Source of the DNA: Lysinibacillus capsici
GTDB taxonomy: Bacteria; Bacillota; Bacilli; Bacillales_A; Planococcaceae
Direction: 5' to 3'
DNA length: 64,000 nt
NCBI RefSeq assembly: GCF_003367505.1
Contig: NZ_PXXX01000010.1
Coordinates: forward strand, 124,001-188,000
The translations under genes were made by a program, and so were the position numbers. The first letter of the stretch is position 1. Every line of letters starts with the position of its first letter. The notes beneath the pieces were generated by a model. That model worked only from the letters and a program-made list of their open reading frames with translations, searched no databases and was not told where the DNA came from. Shown here piece by piece: positions 1 to 8,436 of this stretch.

Positions 1-1043
1 TAATGCTGCATTCCCTTCAGCACACACAAATTCACCTTTGTCCCAAGGATTTTTTCGATCTTTGGTAGCTCTTCTTCTACAAGCTGTTCTTGTAAATAGG
101 AAGTATACGTACTGATGGCAATCTTTTTATTAACAGCACGGGCAAATAAGATGGCTGGAAGTAAATAGCCAGCAGTTTTACCAATACCCGTAGAAGCTTC
201 AATCACGCACTCCTGTTGTTCATGTAATGCCCGCCAAATCGTGTCCATCATGTCAAATTGTGCAGGACGTTCCTCAAAATTTGGCAGTGCCTTTGACATT
301 AAAGTTATTTTCTCATCTACTGATTGAGGGTAGGCAATCGTTTCTGTCACATGCTCATGCTTATTTCGGCCATTGCCAATCGCAAAATTACGGTAATAGT
401 GTACATTTTCGCGGCCCGTCGTATGCTGGCGCTTAATTTGCAACGCCTCAAAAAAAAGCTGAGAAATATTTGATTTTAAGCGAAAGGAACGCTTATGCAT
501 CTGTTCAAGTGTAAGCTGTGGTAAACTTAGTAGCTCCTTCCAGCAATGCTTGAATAGCTCCGCTGTCGCGCGAGCATCGTCATCCGCTCGATGAGCATTT
601 GCTAACTCAATATTTAAATCGGCCGCTAAATCCCCTAGCTTAAAACCAAGGGACATAGGGAACAAAATTTTAGCTAGCTCCACCGTATCCATTTTTTTAC
701 CTTGCCATTTTGGTAGTCCAGCACGTTTAAACTCTGCTTGTAAAAAGGATAAGTCAAAATCTGCATTATGTGCAACAAATACACAGTCAGCAAGTAGCTC
801 ATATATGTAATCCGCATGCGCTTCAAATGGGAAGGCATCCTTTACATCCTCATTCGTTATATGCGTTAAATCTTGAATGAAAGTGGGAATAGCTTTCCCT
901 GGATTTATGAACTTCGTATAGGTACGCTCAATTTCCCAATCCTTCATAATAACAATGGCAATTTGAATCATCCGGTCCCCATTGGCTGGTGAATGACCAG
1001 TTGTCTCCAAATCTACAATTGCATATTTTTGACTTTCCATCAT
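1..1043 (-). CDS. dinG: ATP-dependent helicase/exonuclease DinG family, 3' part cut by window edge
   Basis: About 347 codons from the ATG pair at 1043/1040; the frame stays open to base 1, so the protein is truncated at its C-terminal side. Residues 9-20 hold the DEDD exonuclease motif (DLETTGHSPANGD), so the N-terminus is a DnaQ-like 3'-5' exonuclease domain, as in Firmicute DinG. Near residue 283 is a helicase Walker A (EASTGIGKT), followed by AISTYTSYLQEQL and VNLCVLKG, typical of the XPD/DinG superfamily II core. The family acts in DNA repair. In B. subtilis dinG lies next to panBCD, as here. The Shine-Dalgarno is poor, so the exact start (1043 or 1040) is uncertain. The iron-sulfur and later helicase motifs lie outside the window. 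Confidence 0.9.
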   Translation of the reverse strand, partial: MMESQKYAIVDLETTGHSPANGDRMIQIAIVIMKDWEIERTYTKFINPGKAIPTFIQDLTHITNEDVKDAFPFEAHADYIYELLADCVFVAHNADFDLSFLQAEFKRAGLPKWQGKKMDTVELAKILFPMSLGFKLGDLAADLNIELANAHRADDDARATAELFKHCWKELLSLPQLTLEQMHKRSFRLKSNISQLFFEALQIKRQHTTGRENVHYYRNFAIGNGRNKHEHVTETIAYPQSVDEKITLMSKALPNFEERPAQFDMMDTIWRALHEQQECVIEASTGIGKTAGYLLPAILFARAVNKKIAISTYTSYLQEQLVEEELPKIEKILGTKVNLCVLKGMQH

Positions 1044-1142
1044 ACATCTCAACTCACAGTTCACATTAGATAAGTTGAATTTTATCATATTATTGGCTCT
1101 GCGGCATCCTTTCTCCTCTTTGTTGAATCACCGCATCCATAC

Positions 1143-1183
1143 AAAAAACGCAACCTTGGAGAAATCAATCCCCTAAGGTTGCG
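1143..1183 (-). terminator. Intrinsic terminator of the SLH nucleotidase gene
   Basis: A 9-bp perfect stem (1149-1157 with 1175-1183) is followed, on the minus strand, by six U (A-run at 1143-1148). It lies 43 bp after the stop of the SLH nucleotidase gene and before dinG. Confidence 0.85.
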
Positions 1184-1225
1184 TTGTGGAATCGTTATGG
1201 AGTGCTTACTCAAACAACGTTACGC

Positions 1226-3385
1226 TTATTGTTTTTTTGCTACATCAACAATACGACCTTCTGTTGTTGTTTTCACTTCTTTAAGTGATAGTAATTGCTC
1301 TTGAAGGTTTTCCCAATCAGATAAGCCTAAATCTGTAACACGACCTTCTTCATATGCTTTAGCAAACATATCTAGGCCATCTCCACCTTTAGCAGTATAG
1401 GCATTTGTAGCTACTGTGTAAGTTTTACCATCTTCAATAGCAACATATTTACCTGTTGCTTTATCTAAATATTCGATAGATACAACACGTGAGCCTACTT
1501 CTTTTGACGAATCATATTGTAATTTCGCTCCAGCAATGTGTAAGAAGCCACCATTTTCTTTAGGTGCATTTTTCAAGGACACTTCAAATGCTGCTTTTAG
1601 CTCAGCACCTGTTGCATCCATTAATGCTAATGTATTACCGAATGGTAATACTGTAATTACTTGACCAACAGTAATATTCCCAGCTGGAATTGCTTCTCGA
1701 ATACCACCGCCATTTTGTAATGCCATTACAACCGTTTTATCAGTATATTTTTGTGCCTTTGCTAGCATACCATCTGTAATGATATTACCTAGGGCTGTTT
1801 CATTACTACGCACACTTTCAAGACTTGTTTCACTTGCACGTGGGTTAGCTAAAGCTTCTTTTAGTGTTACACCTATTTCTTTGTTGTTCACTTCATCTAC
1901 TTTTGCTTTATAAGGTGCTAGTAATTTTACTAATGATTCGTCTTCAGCTACCTTACCAAGGTCGATTAATTCGCCACCATATTCAGTAACTATGCCATCT
2001 CCATCAAATGTTACATCAAGCGTACCTAAGTATTTTACATACTCATTGGCCTGTACAATTAATGTAGCATCCTTCGCTTCACCTACTGTATTTGTATCAA
2101 CAACGAATGGCTCGTCTAATTTTGTATGATCATGTGCGCCAACAATGACATCAATGCCTGGTACATTTTTAGCTAGTAAAATATCATTATCAACATTCGG
2201 ATTATCATTGTAGCCAATATGTGTTAAAGCGATAATTTTGTTGACACCCATTCCTTCAAAGGCTGCCACAGCTTTTTTCGCTTCCTCTATATAATTTGTA
2301 AATGTTACTTTATCAGGAGAAGCAATATCAACCGTTTCCTCAGTCGTTAAGCCGAAAATACCAACTTTTTCTCCATCAATTTCTTTTACAATACCAGAAT
2401 AAATTTTACCATTTTCAGGTTCACTTGAAATTAAGTCTGTAAATAAACCAGTGAATTTATCATCTGCTGAGAAATCAGCATTAGCATCCACAAATGGGAA
2501 TTTAGCCCCTTTAACAAAATCCGCTAATGCTTGATGACCTTCTGGAGAGGCACCTAAATCAAATTCATGGTTACCAAATACCATTGCATCAAAGCCAATT
2601 TCATTTAATAGCGCTAGATCTGCTTGTCCATGGAATTCATTGAAATATAATGTACCATTAAATGCATCGCCAGCATGTAATGTTAAAACATTTTTCTTTG
2701 CTTCCCTTTGTTCTTTTACAGCTGTCGCCAATTTAGGTAATTCATTTGCACGAGCATGTGTATCATTCACATGTAAAATCGATAATGAGAATGCATCTGC
2801 TGGTGTTTCTGGAGTCTCTGGTGTTTCTGGTGTTTCTGGAGTCTCTGGAGTTTCTGGGTTTGATTTTGTTAGAGCCTCAGCAATGAATGTTGCCAGTTGT
2901 CCACGTGTAACTTTTTCACTAGCCTCATGATTTTTTGCACTTTCTAGCTCTGGTAATGTTGGGATAGATGCTAAAATTTTTGCTAAATCACCATGTGTAA
3001 TTGTTTGGTTTGGACGGAAAGTATTATCTCCATAGCCTGTAATGACATTTAATCCTACAAGGGCTGCAATTGAGCCATAATAAGGATTTGATGCACTAAT
3101 ATCCGTAAATTTTGGATCCTCTACTTCTTTTGTATCCAATTTTAATGCGCCTGCAATCATTTTTGCCGCTTGTCCACGTGTGACATTTGTATCTGGTTTG
3201 AATGTACCATCTGGGTAACCACTAATAATCCCTGCTGCATAAAGTGTAGAAATGCCTTCAAAATCTGCATGACTTTCCTTTACATCCGAAAAAGGACTTG
3301 CTGCTGATGCTGGTACTACCGCTACCGCTGTTACAGCCAATGCTGCTGCAGTTACTGTTAAAAATTTGTTACGTTTATTTTCCAT
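1226..3385 (-). CDS. SLH-domain cell-surface 5'-nucleotidase/metallophosphoesterase
   Basis: 719 aa from the ATG at 3385, which has GGAGG 11 nt upstream; the longer frame starts at a GTG overlapping that GGAGG. Order: signal peptide ending in PASA-AS near residue 29; SLH repeats at about 30-80 and 91-140 (ISGYPDGTFKP, ITGYGDNTFRP); a degenerate third SLH piece (VTRGQLATFIAEAL); a linker of six Pro-Glu-Thr units; then a UshA/YfkN-type phosphatase. Metal motifs visible are LHVNDTH, HAGDAFNG, FGNHEFD, THIGYN and GAHDHT; the substrate domain carries NGGGIRE and PFGNTL. SLH repeats bind pyruvylated secondary wall polymer, so the enzyme should sit on the cell wall and hydrolyse extracellular nucleotides. 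The substrate is inferred from family only. Monocistronic, with its own terminator. Confidence 0.9.
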   Translation of the reverse strand: MENKRNKFLTVTAAALAVTAVAVVPASAASPFSDVKESHADFEGISTLYAAGIISGYPDGTFKPDTNVTRGQAAKMIAGALKLDTKEVEDPKFTDISASNPYYGSIAALVGLNVITGYGDNTFRPNQTITHGDLAKILASIPTLPELESAKNHEASEKVTRGQLATFIAEALTKSNPETPETPETPETPETPETPADAFSLSILHVNDTHARANELPKLATAVKEQREAKKNVLTLHAGDAFNGTLYFNEFHGQADLALLNEIGFDAMVFGNHEFDLGASPEGHQALADFVKGAKFPFVDANADFSADDKFTGLFTDLISSEPENGKIYSGIVKEIDGEKVGIFGLTTEETVDIASPDKVTFTNYIEEAKKAVAAFEGMGVNKIIALTHIGYNDNPNVDNDILLAKNVPGIDVIVGAHDHTKLDEPFVVDTNTVGEAKDATLIVQANEYVKYLGTLDVTFDGDGIVTEYGGELIDLGKVAEDESLVKLLAPYKAKVDEVNNKEIGVTLKEALANPRASETSLESVRSNETALGNIITDGMLAKAQKYTDKTVVMALQNGGGIREAIPAGNITVGQVITVLPFGNTLALMDATGAELKAAFEVSLKNAPKENGGFLHIAGAKLQYDSSKEVGSRVVSIEYLDKATGKYVAIEDGKTYTVATNAYTAKGGDGLDMFAKAYEEGRVTDLGLSDWENLQEQLLSLKEVKTTTEGRIVDVAKKQ
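2802..2855 (-). repeat. 9-bp coding tandem repeat (Pro-Glu-Thr linker)
   Basis: Six 9-bp units encode (Pro-Glu-Thr)6 between the SLH region and the phosphatase domain. Units differ only at synonymous positions, so the array could expand or contract by slippage without shifting frame. Confidence 0.9.
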
Positions 3386-3547
3386 GACAAATGATACCTC
3401 CACTAGTAAAATGATGTACTAACAACTAAATTCTACATAAATATGACGCAAAATACTAGAACATTTGTAAAATTATAATTTTGTTAACTAGTTTAATAGT
3501 AATAAAAGCAAATTTTTGCCAGTAACTTTTGATATAAACGTAATCGC

Positions 3548-3583
3548 AAAAAAGGAGGATTGGCTATGCTTTGCCATCCTCCT
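3548..3583 (-). terminator. Intrinsic terminator of panBCD
   Basis: GC-rich stem with one bulged base (arms 3553-3564 and 3573-3583) followed on the minus strand by six U, 30 bp past the panD stop. Confidence 0.85.
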
Positions 3584-3613
3584 CTCTTGTATTAATTTAT
3601 TCTATGGCTGAAT

Positions 3614-3997
3614 TCACATCACAGTTGCTTCTGGCTCGTGTGCGATCATTTCCTTAATTGTATTGCCCTCTCCCATGATGGCTACAGTTGGTTGATGGTC
3701 TTTTGCCTCATGATTATCCACATACACATAGGAAATAATAATGACAATATCACCACGCTGCACAAGTCTTGCTGCTGCGCCATTAACACAAATGACACCT
3801 GATCCTCGTTCACCAGCTATAATATATGTTTCAAAACGAGCGCCATTATTGTTATTAACAACATGTACTTTTTCGTTTGCCAGCATACCTACTGCATCTA
3901 AAATATCTTCATCTATTGTTATGGAGCCTACATAGTTTAAATCTGCCTGTGTCACTGTTGCACGGTGGATTTTACTATTCATCATCATACGTAACAT
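3614..3997 (-). CDS. panD: Aspartate 1-decarboxylase
   Basis: 127 aa pyruvoyl enzyme that makes beta-alanine from aspartate for pantothenate synthesis. The self-cleavage site is visible as YVGSIT with Gly24-Ser25, the usual position; cleavage turns Ser25 into the pyruvoyl group. GAAARL and the DIVIIISY strand fit the family. Start ATG at 3997 has GAGGG 8 nt upstream, inside the end of panC; the panC stop is at 3999-4001, so the genes are translationally close. Third gene of panB-panC-panD, ahead of a strong terminator. Confidence 0.97.
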   Translation of the reverse strand: MLRMMMNSKIHRATVTQADLNYVGSITIDEDILDAVGMLANEKVHVVNNNNGARFETYIIAGERGSGVICVNGAAARLVQRGDIVIIISYVYVDNHEAKDHQPTVAIMGEGNTIKEMIAHEPEATVM

Positions 3998-3998
3998 A

Positions 3999-4856
3999 CT
4001 ATAGTCCCTCTTTCACAGTAAAAATACAATTATCGATTAAACGTGTTTTACCTATATAAACAGCTGCTGCCAACAGAACTTGCTGAGTTGCAGTTGTCAC
4101 TGGTGTTAAATCTGGATATGTTAATAATTCAATATAATCAATGCGGCCATGTGTTCTTGCATGAATATGAGCTTTTGCTTTTGCAAGTGCTTTATCAGCA
4201 TCACCATTCGCTAAAAAGCTATCGCGAGCCAACTGTAATGCTTCATTGATTGCTGGAGCCTCTTGTCGCTCTGACTCACTTAAATAGACATTACGAGAAG
4301 ATTTCGCTAAACCGTCCTCCTCGCGTACAATTGGGACAACACGCATTTCTAAAGGGAAATTAAAATCACGTACCATTGTCGCAATAATCGAAACCTGCTG
4401 TGCATCTTTTTGACCGAAATAAGCTCTTGTTGGCAGTGTTAAATGAAATAATTTAGAGACAACCTGTAAAACGCCATCAAAATGACCAGGACGACTTGCA
4501 CCACAAAGAATGGAAGCCTGCTCACCTGCATGTAGACGAATCCCTCCATCTTGAGGATACATTTCTTCCACACTTGGTGCGAACACAATATCAACGCCCA
4601 CAGATTCAGCTAATGCAGTATCTCTTGGCAAATCACGAGGATAACTTTCAAAATCCTCATTTGGCCCAAATTGTGTTGGGTTGACAAATATACTCATCAC
4701 AACGACATCATTTTCTACACGAGCTGTTTGTGCTAATGTTAAATGACCTTCATGTAAATAGCCCATTGTCGGAACAAGTCCAATCGTTTTTTGAGCATGC
4801 TTAGCTGCTTGAATTTCTGTGGCTAATGCCTGTATGGTCGTGATGACTTTCATCAT
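3999..4856 (-). CDS. panC: Pantothenate synthetase
   Basis: 285 aa ATP-dependent ligase that joins pantoate and beta-alanine through a pantoyl-adenylate. Visible motifs are [11 protein letters not shown] (HIGH-like ATP site, residues 29-39), [17 protein letters not shown] and LAKSSRN (KMSKS equivalent). The ATG at 4856 overlaps the panB stop by 4 nt, so translation is probably coupled. Middle gene of the pan operon; cytosolic. Confidence 0.97.
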   Translation of the reverse strand: MMKVITTIQALATEIQAAKHAQKTIGLVPTMGYLHEGHLTLAQTARVENDVVVMSIFVNPTQFGPNEDFESYPRDLPRDTALAESVGVDIVFAPSVEEMYPQDGGIRLHAGEQASILCGASRPGHFDGVLQVVSKLFHLTLPTRAYFGQKDAQQVSIIATMVRDFNFPLEMRVVPIVREEDGLAKSSRNVYLSESERQEAPAINEALQLARDSFLANGDADKALAKAKAHIHARTHGRIDYIELLTYPDLTPVTTATQQVLLAAAVYIGKTRLIDNCIFTVKEGL

Positions 4857-5689
4857 TTAACGCCTCCATATAGCTGATCTAATGCTTCCTCTTTCATTGT
4901 GAAGAAATGCTTTGGAGCTGGGAAAGTACCCGCTTTCACTGCTTCTACGTAACCCATCATCCCCGCGCTTGCTTCTTTGCCCATATCAGCAAATTGTTGA
5001 ACAAATTTCGGTACATGGTGTGAACCGTAGCTTAGCATGTCATGATACACCAGCACTTGTCCATCAGCCTCAATACCAGCGCCTATGCCAATGGTTGGAA
5101 TAACAAGACTAGCTGAAACAATTTCTGTCAGCTGATGAGGGATACATTCCAACACGACTGCACATGCTCCAGCCGCTTCGCATTGTTTTGCTTCTTCAAG
5201 CAGTGTAGCAGCCTGTTCAGCTGTTTTTCCTTGTACCTTATAACCACCAAGCACTCCCGCTGATTGAGGCAACAAGCCTAAGTGAGCTACTACTGGAATA
5301 CCAGCTGACGTTAATTTACGAATGACAGGTATAACTTCACCTGCCCCCTCAACCTTTAAAGCATCTGCTCCTGTTTGTTGCATCATCGCAATGGCTGTTT
5401 TGAGTGTCTCATTGACATCGCCATGATAAGAACCAAAGGGCATATCAACGACTATAAACGTATCCTTTGCCCCTCGTCTTACTGCTTTTGCATGATGGAC
5501 CATATCCGCTACAGTTACAGGCATTGTAGAATCATAGCCAAGCACGACCATTCCAAGTGAATCCCCGACTAGTATCATCTCAACGCCAGCTTCTTCCGCG
5601 AATTTAGCAGCTGGATAATCATAGGCCGTCACCATCACGATTTTCTCGCCTGCCGCTTTCATCTTTAAAAAATCTGTTGTCGTTTTCAT
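4853..5689 (-). CDS. panB: 3-methyl-2-oxobutanoate hydroxymethyltransferase
   Basis: 278 aa ketopantoate hydroxymethyltransferase, the first committed step of the pantoate branch: it transfers a one-carbon unit from methylene-tetrahydrofolate to 2-oxoisovalerate. Motifs include [13 protein letters not shown] near residue 20, [16 protein letters not shown] around 40-55 with the metal Asp, the KVEGA block and IGIGAG. An AGGAGG ribosome site precedes the ATG. First gene of the operon, read from a promoter 250 bp upstream through a structured leader containing an intrinsic terminator, so it is probably regulated by attenuation. Confidence 0.97.
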   Translation of the reverse strand: MKTTTDFLKMKAAGEKIVMVTAYDYPAAKFAEEAGVEMILVGDSLGMVVLGYDSTMPVTVADMVHHAKAVRRGAKDTFIVVDMPFGSYHGDVNETLKTAIAMMQQTGADALKVEGAGEVIPVIRKLTSAGIPVVAHLGLLPQSAGVLGGYKVQGKTAEQAATLLEEAKQCEAAGACAVVLECIPHQLTEIVSASLVIPTIGIGAGIEADGQVLVYHDMLSYGSHHVPKFVQQFADMGKEASAGMMGYVEAVKAGTFPAPKHFFTMKEEALDQLYGGVK

Positions 5690-5930
5690 TTTGTAGTCCT
5701 CCTTTTTTAAAGGAAGAAAACAGAAAAACCCTTCTGGCCGAAAACAGACAGAAGGGTAGTGTGTCGTTCAATGATAAAAAGACCCCTGAAAGAGGCAATA
5801 GCTTACAAAATGAAAGCTATATTTGAACGTATCGTTTTCTTCCGTCCCTGTCTAAAAGATCAAGGCAGATATTTGATAGTATAGTCTATTGCGTTTTTGA
5901 AGGTGCCGTTCACAATGGATACTGCCCTTC
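5690..5930 (-). ncRNA. Structured panB leader, candidate riboswitch/attenuator (possibly pan motif)
   Basis: On the minus strand from the predicted start site near 5930: a 5' hairpin (5926-5930 with 5899-5903); then a 7-bp helix (5823-5829 with 5765-5771) enclosing a 7-bp hairpin (5814-5820 with 5798-5804) and a smaller pyrimidine/purine hairpin near 5783-5796; then a terminator (5724-5756) just before the panB ribosome site. A leader of 240 nt with a terminator in front of a biosynthetic gene is the layout of a transcription attenuator. A conserved RNA called the pan motif has been described upstream of panB operons in Firmicutes; I could not match its consensus from memory, so the identity is inferred from position. 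No T-box signature was seen. Confidence 0.6.
5724..5756 (-). terminator. Intrinsic terminator within the panB leader
   Basis: An 8-bp GC-rich perfect stem (5749-5756 with 5729-5736) followed on the minus strand by five U, ending 35 nt before the panB ATG. It lies upstream of the gene it would control, as in attenuators. Confidence 0.85.
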
Positions 5931-5936
5931 GCACAT

Positions 5937-5966
5937 ACTATAACAGATTTTCCTATTAATCTTCAA
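5937..5966 (-). promoter_or_regulatory. Predicted sigma-A promoter of panBCD
   Basis: TTGAAG (5961-5966) and TATAGT (5937-5942) on the minus strand, spaced 18 bp, preceded by AT-rich sequence. The start site would be near 5930. Confidence 0.6.
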
Positions 5967-6024
5967 ATATTATTTTCTTACAATATCTTCGTCTAACAAC
6001 ATTGGAAAAAATTTTCTTTTAGAA

Positions 6025-6053
6025 TTGACAATCAATGTTATACGTCATATACT
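6025..6053 (+). promoter_or_regulatory. Strong sigma-A promoter of the PadR operon
   Basis: Perfect TTGACA (6025-6030), a 17-bp spacer and TATACT (6048-6053). The start site would fall near 6060, 57 bp ahead of the padR ATG. Confidence 0.8.
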
Positions 6054-6076
6054 ATCCACATACTATATGTCATATA
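6039..6076 (+). promoter_or_regulatory. Two direct repeats over the promoter, candidate PadR operator
   Basis: Two 13-bp copies of TATAYGTCATATA (6039-6051 and 6064-6076) differ at one base and lie 25 bp apart, one over the -10 box and one just after the start site. Self-repression of PadR genes is common, so these are the likely operator; binding is inferred. Confidence 0.55.
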
Positions 6077-6116
6077 ATATAAAATGAAGTATAGGTATTA
6101 CATGTGAGGTGAAAAG

Positions 6117-6437
6117 ATGACATTTCAGCTTGGTTCAGCTTTACTTGATGCTTGTGTACTGGCTATTGTCGAGAAAGAGGACGCCTACGGTTATTCATTA
6201 ACACAGCAGGTACAATCAATCATGGAGATTTCAGAGTCTACACTGTATCCTGTATTACGCCGCTTACAAAAAGCGCATTACTTAACAACGTACGATCAAC
6301 CTTATCAAGGTAGAAATAGACGCTATTATCAAATTACGGAGCAAGGACGTATACGATTATTAGAGCTATTAAAAGAATGGCAAATGTATAAGGAAAAGGT
6401 TGATTGTGTACTTTTAGGAGGGAATTTAGATGGATAG
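6117..6437 (+). CDS. PadR-family transcriptional regulator
   Basis: 106 aa winged-helix protein. The PadR signature is clear: LLDACVLAIVEKEDAYGYSL (residues 9-28), STLYPVLRRLQ as recognition helix, YYQITEQGR as the wing, then a short C-terminal dimer helix, as in the small subfamily-2 PadR proteins. Its end overlaps the next gene by 8 nt. It likely represses its own operon through the repeats at 6039-6076. The neighbours (HAAS membrane protein and toastrack protein) are a recurrent partnership in Firmicutes, thought to respond to envelope stress. The effector is unknown. Confidence 0.93.
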   Translation: MTFQLGSALLDACVLAIVEKEDAYGYSLTQQVQSIMEISESTLYPVLRRLQKAHYLTTYDQPYQGRNRRYYQITEQGRIRLLELLKEWQMYKEKVDCVLLGGNLDG

Positions 6438-7035
6438 AGCAAGCTATTTGAAACAGCTACGAGGAAAATTACGTCGGCTTCCTGCGCATGAGTTAGACGC
6501 TGCGCTTGCCTATTATGAAGAATACTTTGAGGAAGCTGGAGAGGAAAATGAGCATCAGGTCATTTCACAACTTGGCTCTCCTTCACACGTCGCCTCACAA
6601 ATATTAGCTGATTTCGCATTAAAGGATTTAGAAACCTCCTCGGCAAAATCAACAAAAAAGAATATGTCTGCCATTTGGCTCATTATTCTAGCTATACTGT
6701 CTGCGCCCCTTTCATTGCCATTACTTGCAACAGCCATTGCACTCATTTTTTCATTTGGCGCAGTCATTATCAGCTTAATCTTTGCTATTGTCGCAACTGT
6801 TATTAGTATTTTTGCTGGTGGCGTTGTGGCGATCATTTCCGGTTTCTTAATTTTAACAGAGCATTGGCCGACCGCACTGCTCTTTATGGGTGTCGGGTTA
6901 ATCGTAACGGGCTTGGGTGTCCTACTGTTCCCAGTTGTTGCTCGTGTTATCAAGAAAACCGTTGTTGTCTCTGTTGAAACATTAGGCAGACTGTTCCATA
7001 AAATGACAAAGAAGCAAAAAAAGGGGGACTTCTAA
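6430..7035 (+). CDS. HAAS-domain (DUF1700) membrane protein
   Basis: 201 aa. The N-terminal 70 residues (YLKQLRGKLRRLP, ALAYYEEYFEEAG, LGSPSHVASQI) form the helical HAAS/DUF1700 domain. From about residue 78 onward there are several hydrophobic segments (IWLIILAILSAPLSLPLLAT, FAIVATVISIFAGGVVAI, LLFMGVGLIVTGLGVLLFPV), ending in a basic tail. HAAS domains are usually encoded beside PadR regulators and are thought to pass signals between membrane and regulator. Overlaps padR by 8 nt and abuts the toastrack gene, so the three are one operon. Confidence 0.9.
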   Translation: MDRASYLKQLRGKLRRLPAHELDAALAYYEEYFEEAGEENEHQVISQLGSPSHVASQILADFALKDLETSSAKSTKKNMSAIWLIILAILSAPLSLPLLATAIALIFSFGAVIISLIFAIVATVISIFAGGVVAIISGFLILTEHWPTALLFMGVGLIVTGLGVLLFPVVARVIKKTVVVSVETLGRLFHKMTKKQKKGDF

Positions 7036-7872
7036 ATGACGTCAAAAAATACCCTTATTGCCATGACAATGATTGCATTAGGCATTCTACTCGCATTGAT
7101 TGGCTATTTTTCAGGGGGTCGCTGGCTGATTCTTAAAGATTCAGAGGGTCTTTATGTCCCAAGTAATACTAAATTAATAAGTCAGTCTCATGCTTTAGAT
7201 GCTTTCACAAGCATTAATATCGTAAATGATTATGGAGATGTGGAGATTGTTGCAAGTGATAGTGACTATAAATTAGACACAAAGGTCCATGAGCAAGAAG
7301 ATGTAACATATCATATTGATAACGGAACTTTAACCATCGAAACAATGGCAAAGAAAAAGGATGGTTTTCAATTTGGCTTCGGTAACCTCTCTTCCCCTTC
7401 AATCAAACTCTATGTCCCAAAAGATACAAAAATAGTGGCGATTGTAATAGACAGTAATTTTGGCGATACAGCCATCCATGGGCTCCAGTATCAGCAGCTT
7501 AATCTCATCCAGGATTATGGAGATATTACTTTCAACAGCACGACGGGTGACAAAACAGAGATTAGGCAGTCCTTTGGTGATTTGACGCTTCAGCAACTTA
7601 CTAGTAACGGCTTTACTATTGAGAGCGAGCATGGAGATATCGATATAGATGGCACATTAAATGGGCAAACAACCATTACCTCTAGTTTTGGCGATACAAC
7701 GATTCACTTACAAAACAAACAAAGTGATATAGGCTACGCTCTCAAAACAGACTTTGGTGATGTGACCATTAATGATGAAGAACAAAATGGCACCGTGACT
7801 CAGGTAACGAAGGGTGAGCACCAACTGAATGTTTCCTTATCACATGGTGATATAGATGTGTCACTAAAATAA
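7036..7872 (+). CDS. Toastrack-domain (DUF4097) beta-strand repeat protein
   Basis: 278 aa. One N-terminal membrane segment (about residues 8-26) is followed by an extracellular beta-solenoid built of repeats with recurring Asp-Gly pairs: NDYGDVEI, SNFGDTAIHG, QDYGDITF, QSFGDLTL, SEHGDIDIDG, SSFGDTTI, TDFGDVTI, SHGDIDV, spaced 18-25 residues apart. This is the toastrack fold. Its ATG directly follows the HAAS stop codon. With padR and HAAS it likely forms an envelope-sensing module; the ligand is not known. Confidence 0.88.
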   Translation: MTSKNTLIAMTMIALGILLALIGYFSGGRWLILKDSEGLYVPSNTKLISQSHALDAFTSINIVNDYGDVEIVASDSDYKLDTKVHEQEDVTYHIDNGTLTIETMAKKKDGFQFGFGNLSSPSIKLYVPKDTKIVAIVIDSNFGDTAIHGLQYQQLNLIQDYGDITFNSTTGDKTEIRQSFGDLTLQQLTSNGFTIESEHGDIDIDGTLNGQTTITSSFGDTTIHLQNKQSDIGYALKTDFGDVTINDEEQNGTVTQVTKGEHQLNVSLSHGDIDVSLK

Positions 7873-7887
7873 AGAATAGTCAATAAA

Positions 7888-7923
7888 AGAAGCTGCAAGT
7901 ACAGGACGTTACTTGCAGCTTCT
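7888..7923. terminator. Hairpin after the toastrack gene, copy 1 of a duplicated hairpin
   Basis: Perfect 14-bp stem (7888-7901 with 7910-7923), 8-nt loop, 15 bp past the toastrack stop. No clear U-run follows, so termination efficiency is doubtful. It matches copy 2 at 33 of 36 positions. Confidence 0.6.
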
Positions 7924-7966
7924 CATATTGTTGAAAAACAAAACCATTAATAGAATTTTTGTGAAA

Positions 7967-8053
7967 GGTGAAAACGGTTTCCGTTGCAGGCTACTTTCTT
8001 TCCTGTGGGCGAGCGCCGATCCCACGGGAGTCAAGTAGCCTTCCACTTCAACC
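7967..8053. repeat. Foldable intergenic element A
   Basis: Nested palindromes: a small AACGG/CCGTT hairpin (7973-7985) and a long stem-loop whose outer arms are GGCTACTT (7989-7996) and AAGTAGCC (8033-8040), with inner arms TCCTGTGGG (8001-8009) and CCCACGGGA (8021-8029). The composition is more GC-rich than its surroundings. It resembles dispersed intergenic repeats I recall from Lysinibacillus and relatives; copy number was not tested. Confidence 0.55.
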
Positions 8054-8250
8054 TACAAAAGTGTTACCTTTTAGCAAAGGTTTTCAAATAAAGTGAAGGT
8101 GTTCACGACTCTTTATGAAGAGGTGCTGTTACGCATAACTTCCCCACATTGAAAATAAAAGTCTATCTATTCACTAATACAAATAATGGATTATTTTGTT
8201 CGCTACGGCCAGTACGAAAGATAAAGCAAAGACACTTTTGCAGAATGGTT

Positions 8251-8385
8251 GATTGGAGTGGAGCCAGGTCACTCCTAGGGGATTTAGCGTCACAGATGAG
8301 ACCCTGCAGCGAACACAAGTGAGTGAAGCGGCTCATCGGACGCCCCCTGGAAAGGACGCTGGCGGAGCGGAAATCAACCCCTCAC
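8251..8385. repeat. Foldable intergenic element B
   Basis: Contains GGAGTG/CACTCC (8255-8260 with 8270-8275), then an outer helix AGCGTC/GACGCT (8286-8291 with 8355-8360) enclosing GATGAG/CTCATC (8295-8300 with 8332-8337), and ends in GCGGAGCGGAAATCAACC. This ending looks like a widespread Bacillales intergenic repeat known to me only by recall. GC content is well above the flanks. Confidence 0.55.
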
Positions 8386-8436
8386 CTTGCAAAGTTGCTT
8401 TTTCTGCCGTTGACATCATCTTTTTGCAACAACATG

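Noticed and set aside
2640..2930. 96-aa plus-strand frame with Gly-Val-Ser repeats
   Set aside because: It is the antisense of the Pro-Glu-Thr linker in the SLH nucleotidase.
5690..5930. T-box leader for panB
   Set aside because: The conserved antiterminator sequence with GGTGG or an equivalent was not found; panB is not a usual T-box target.
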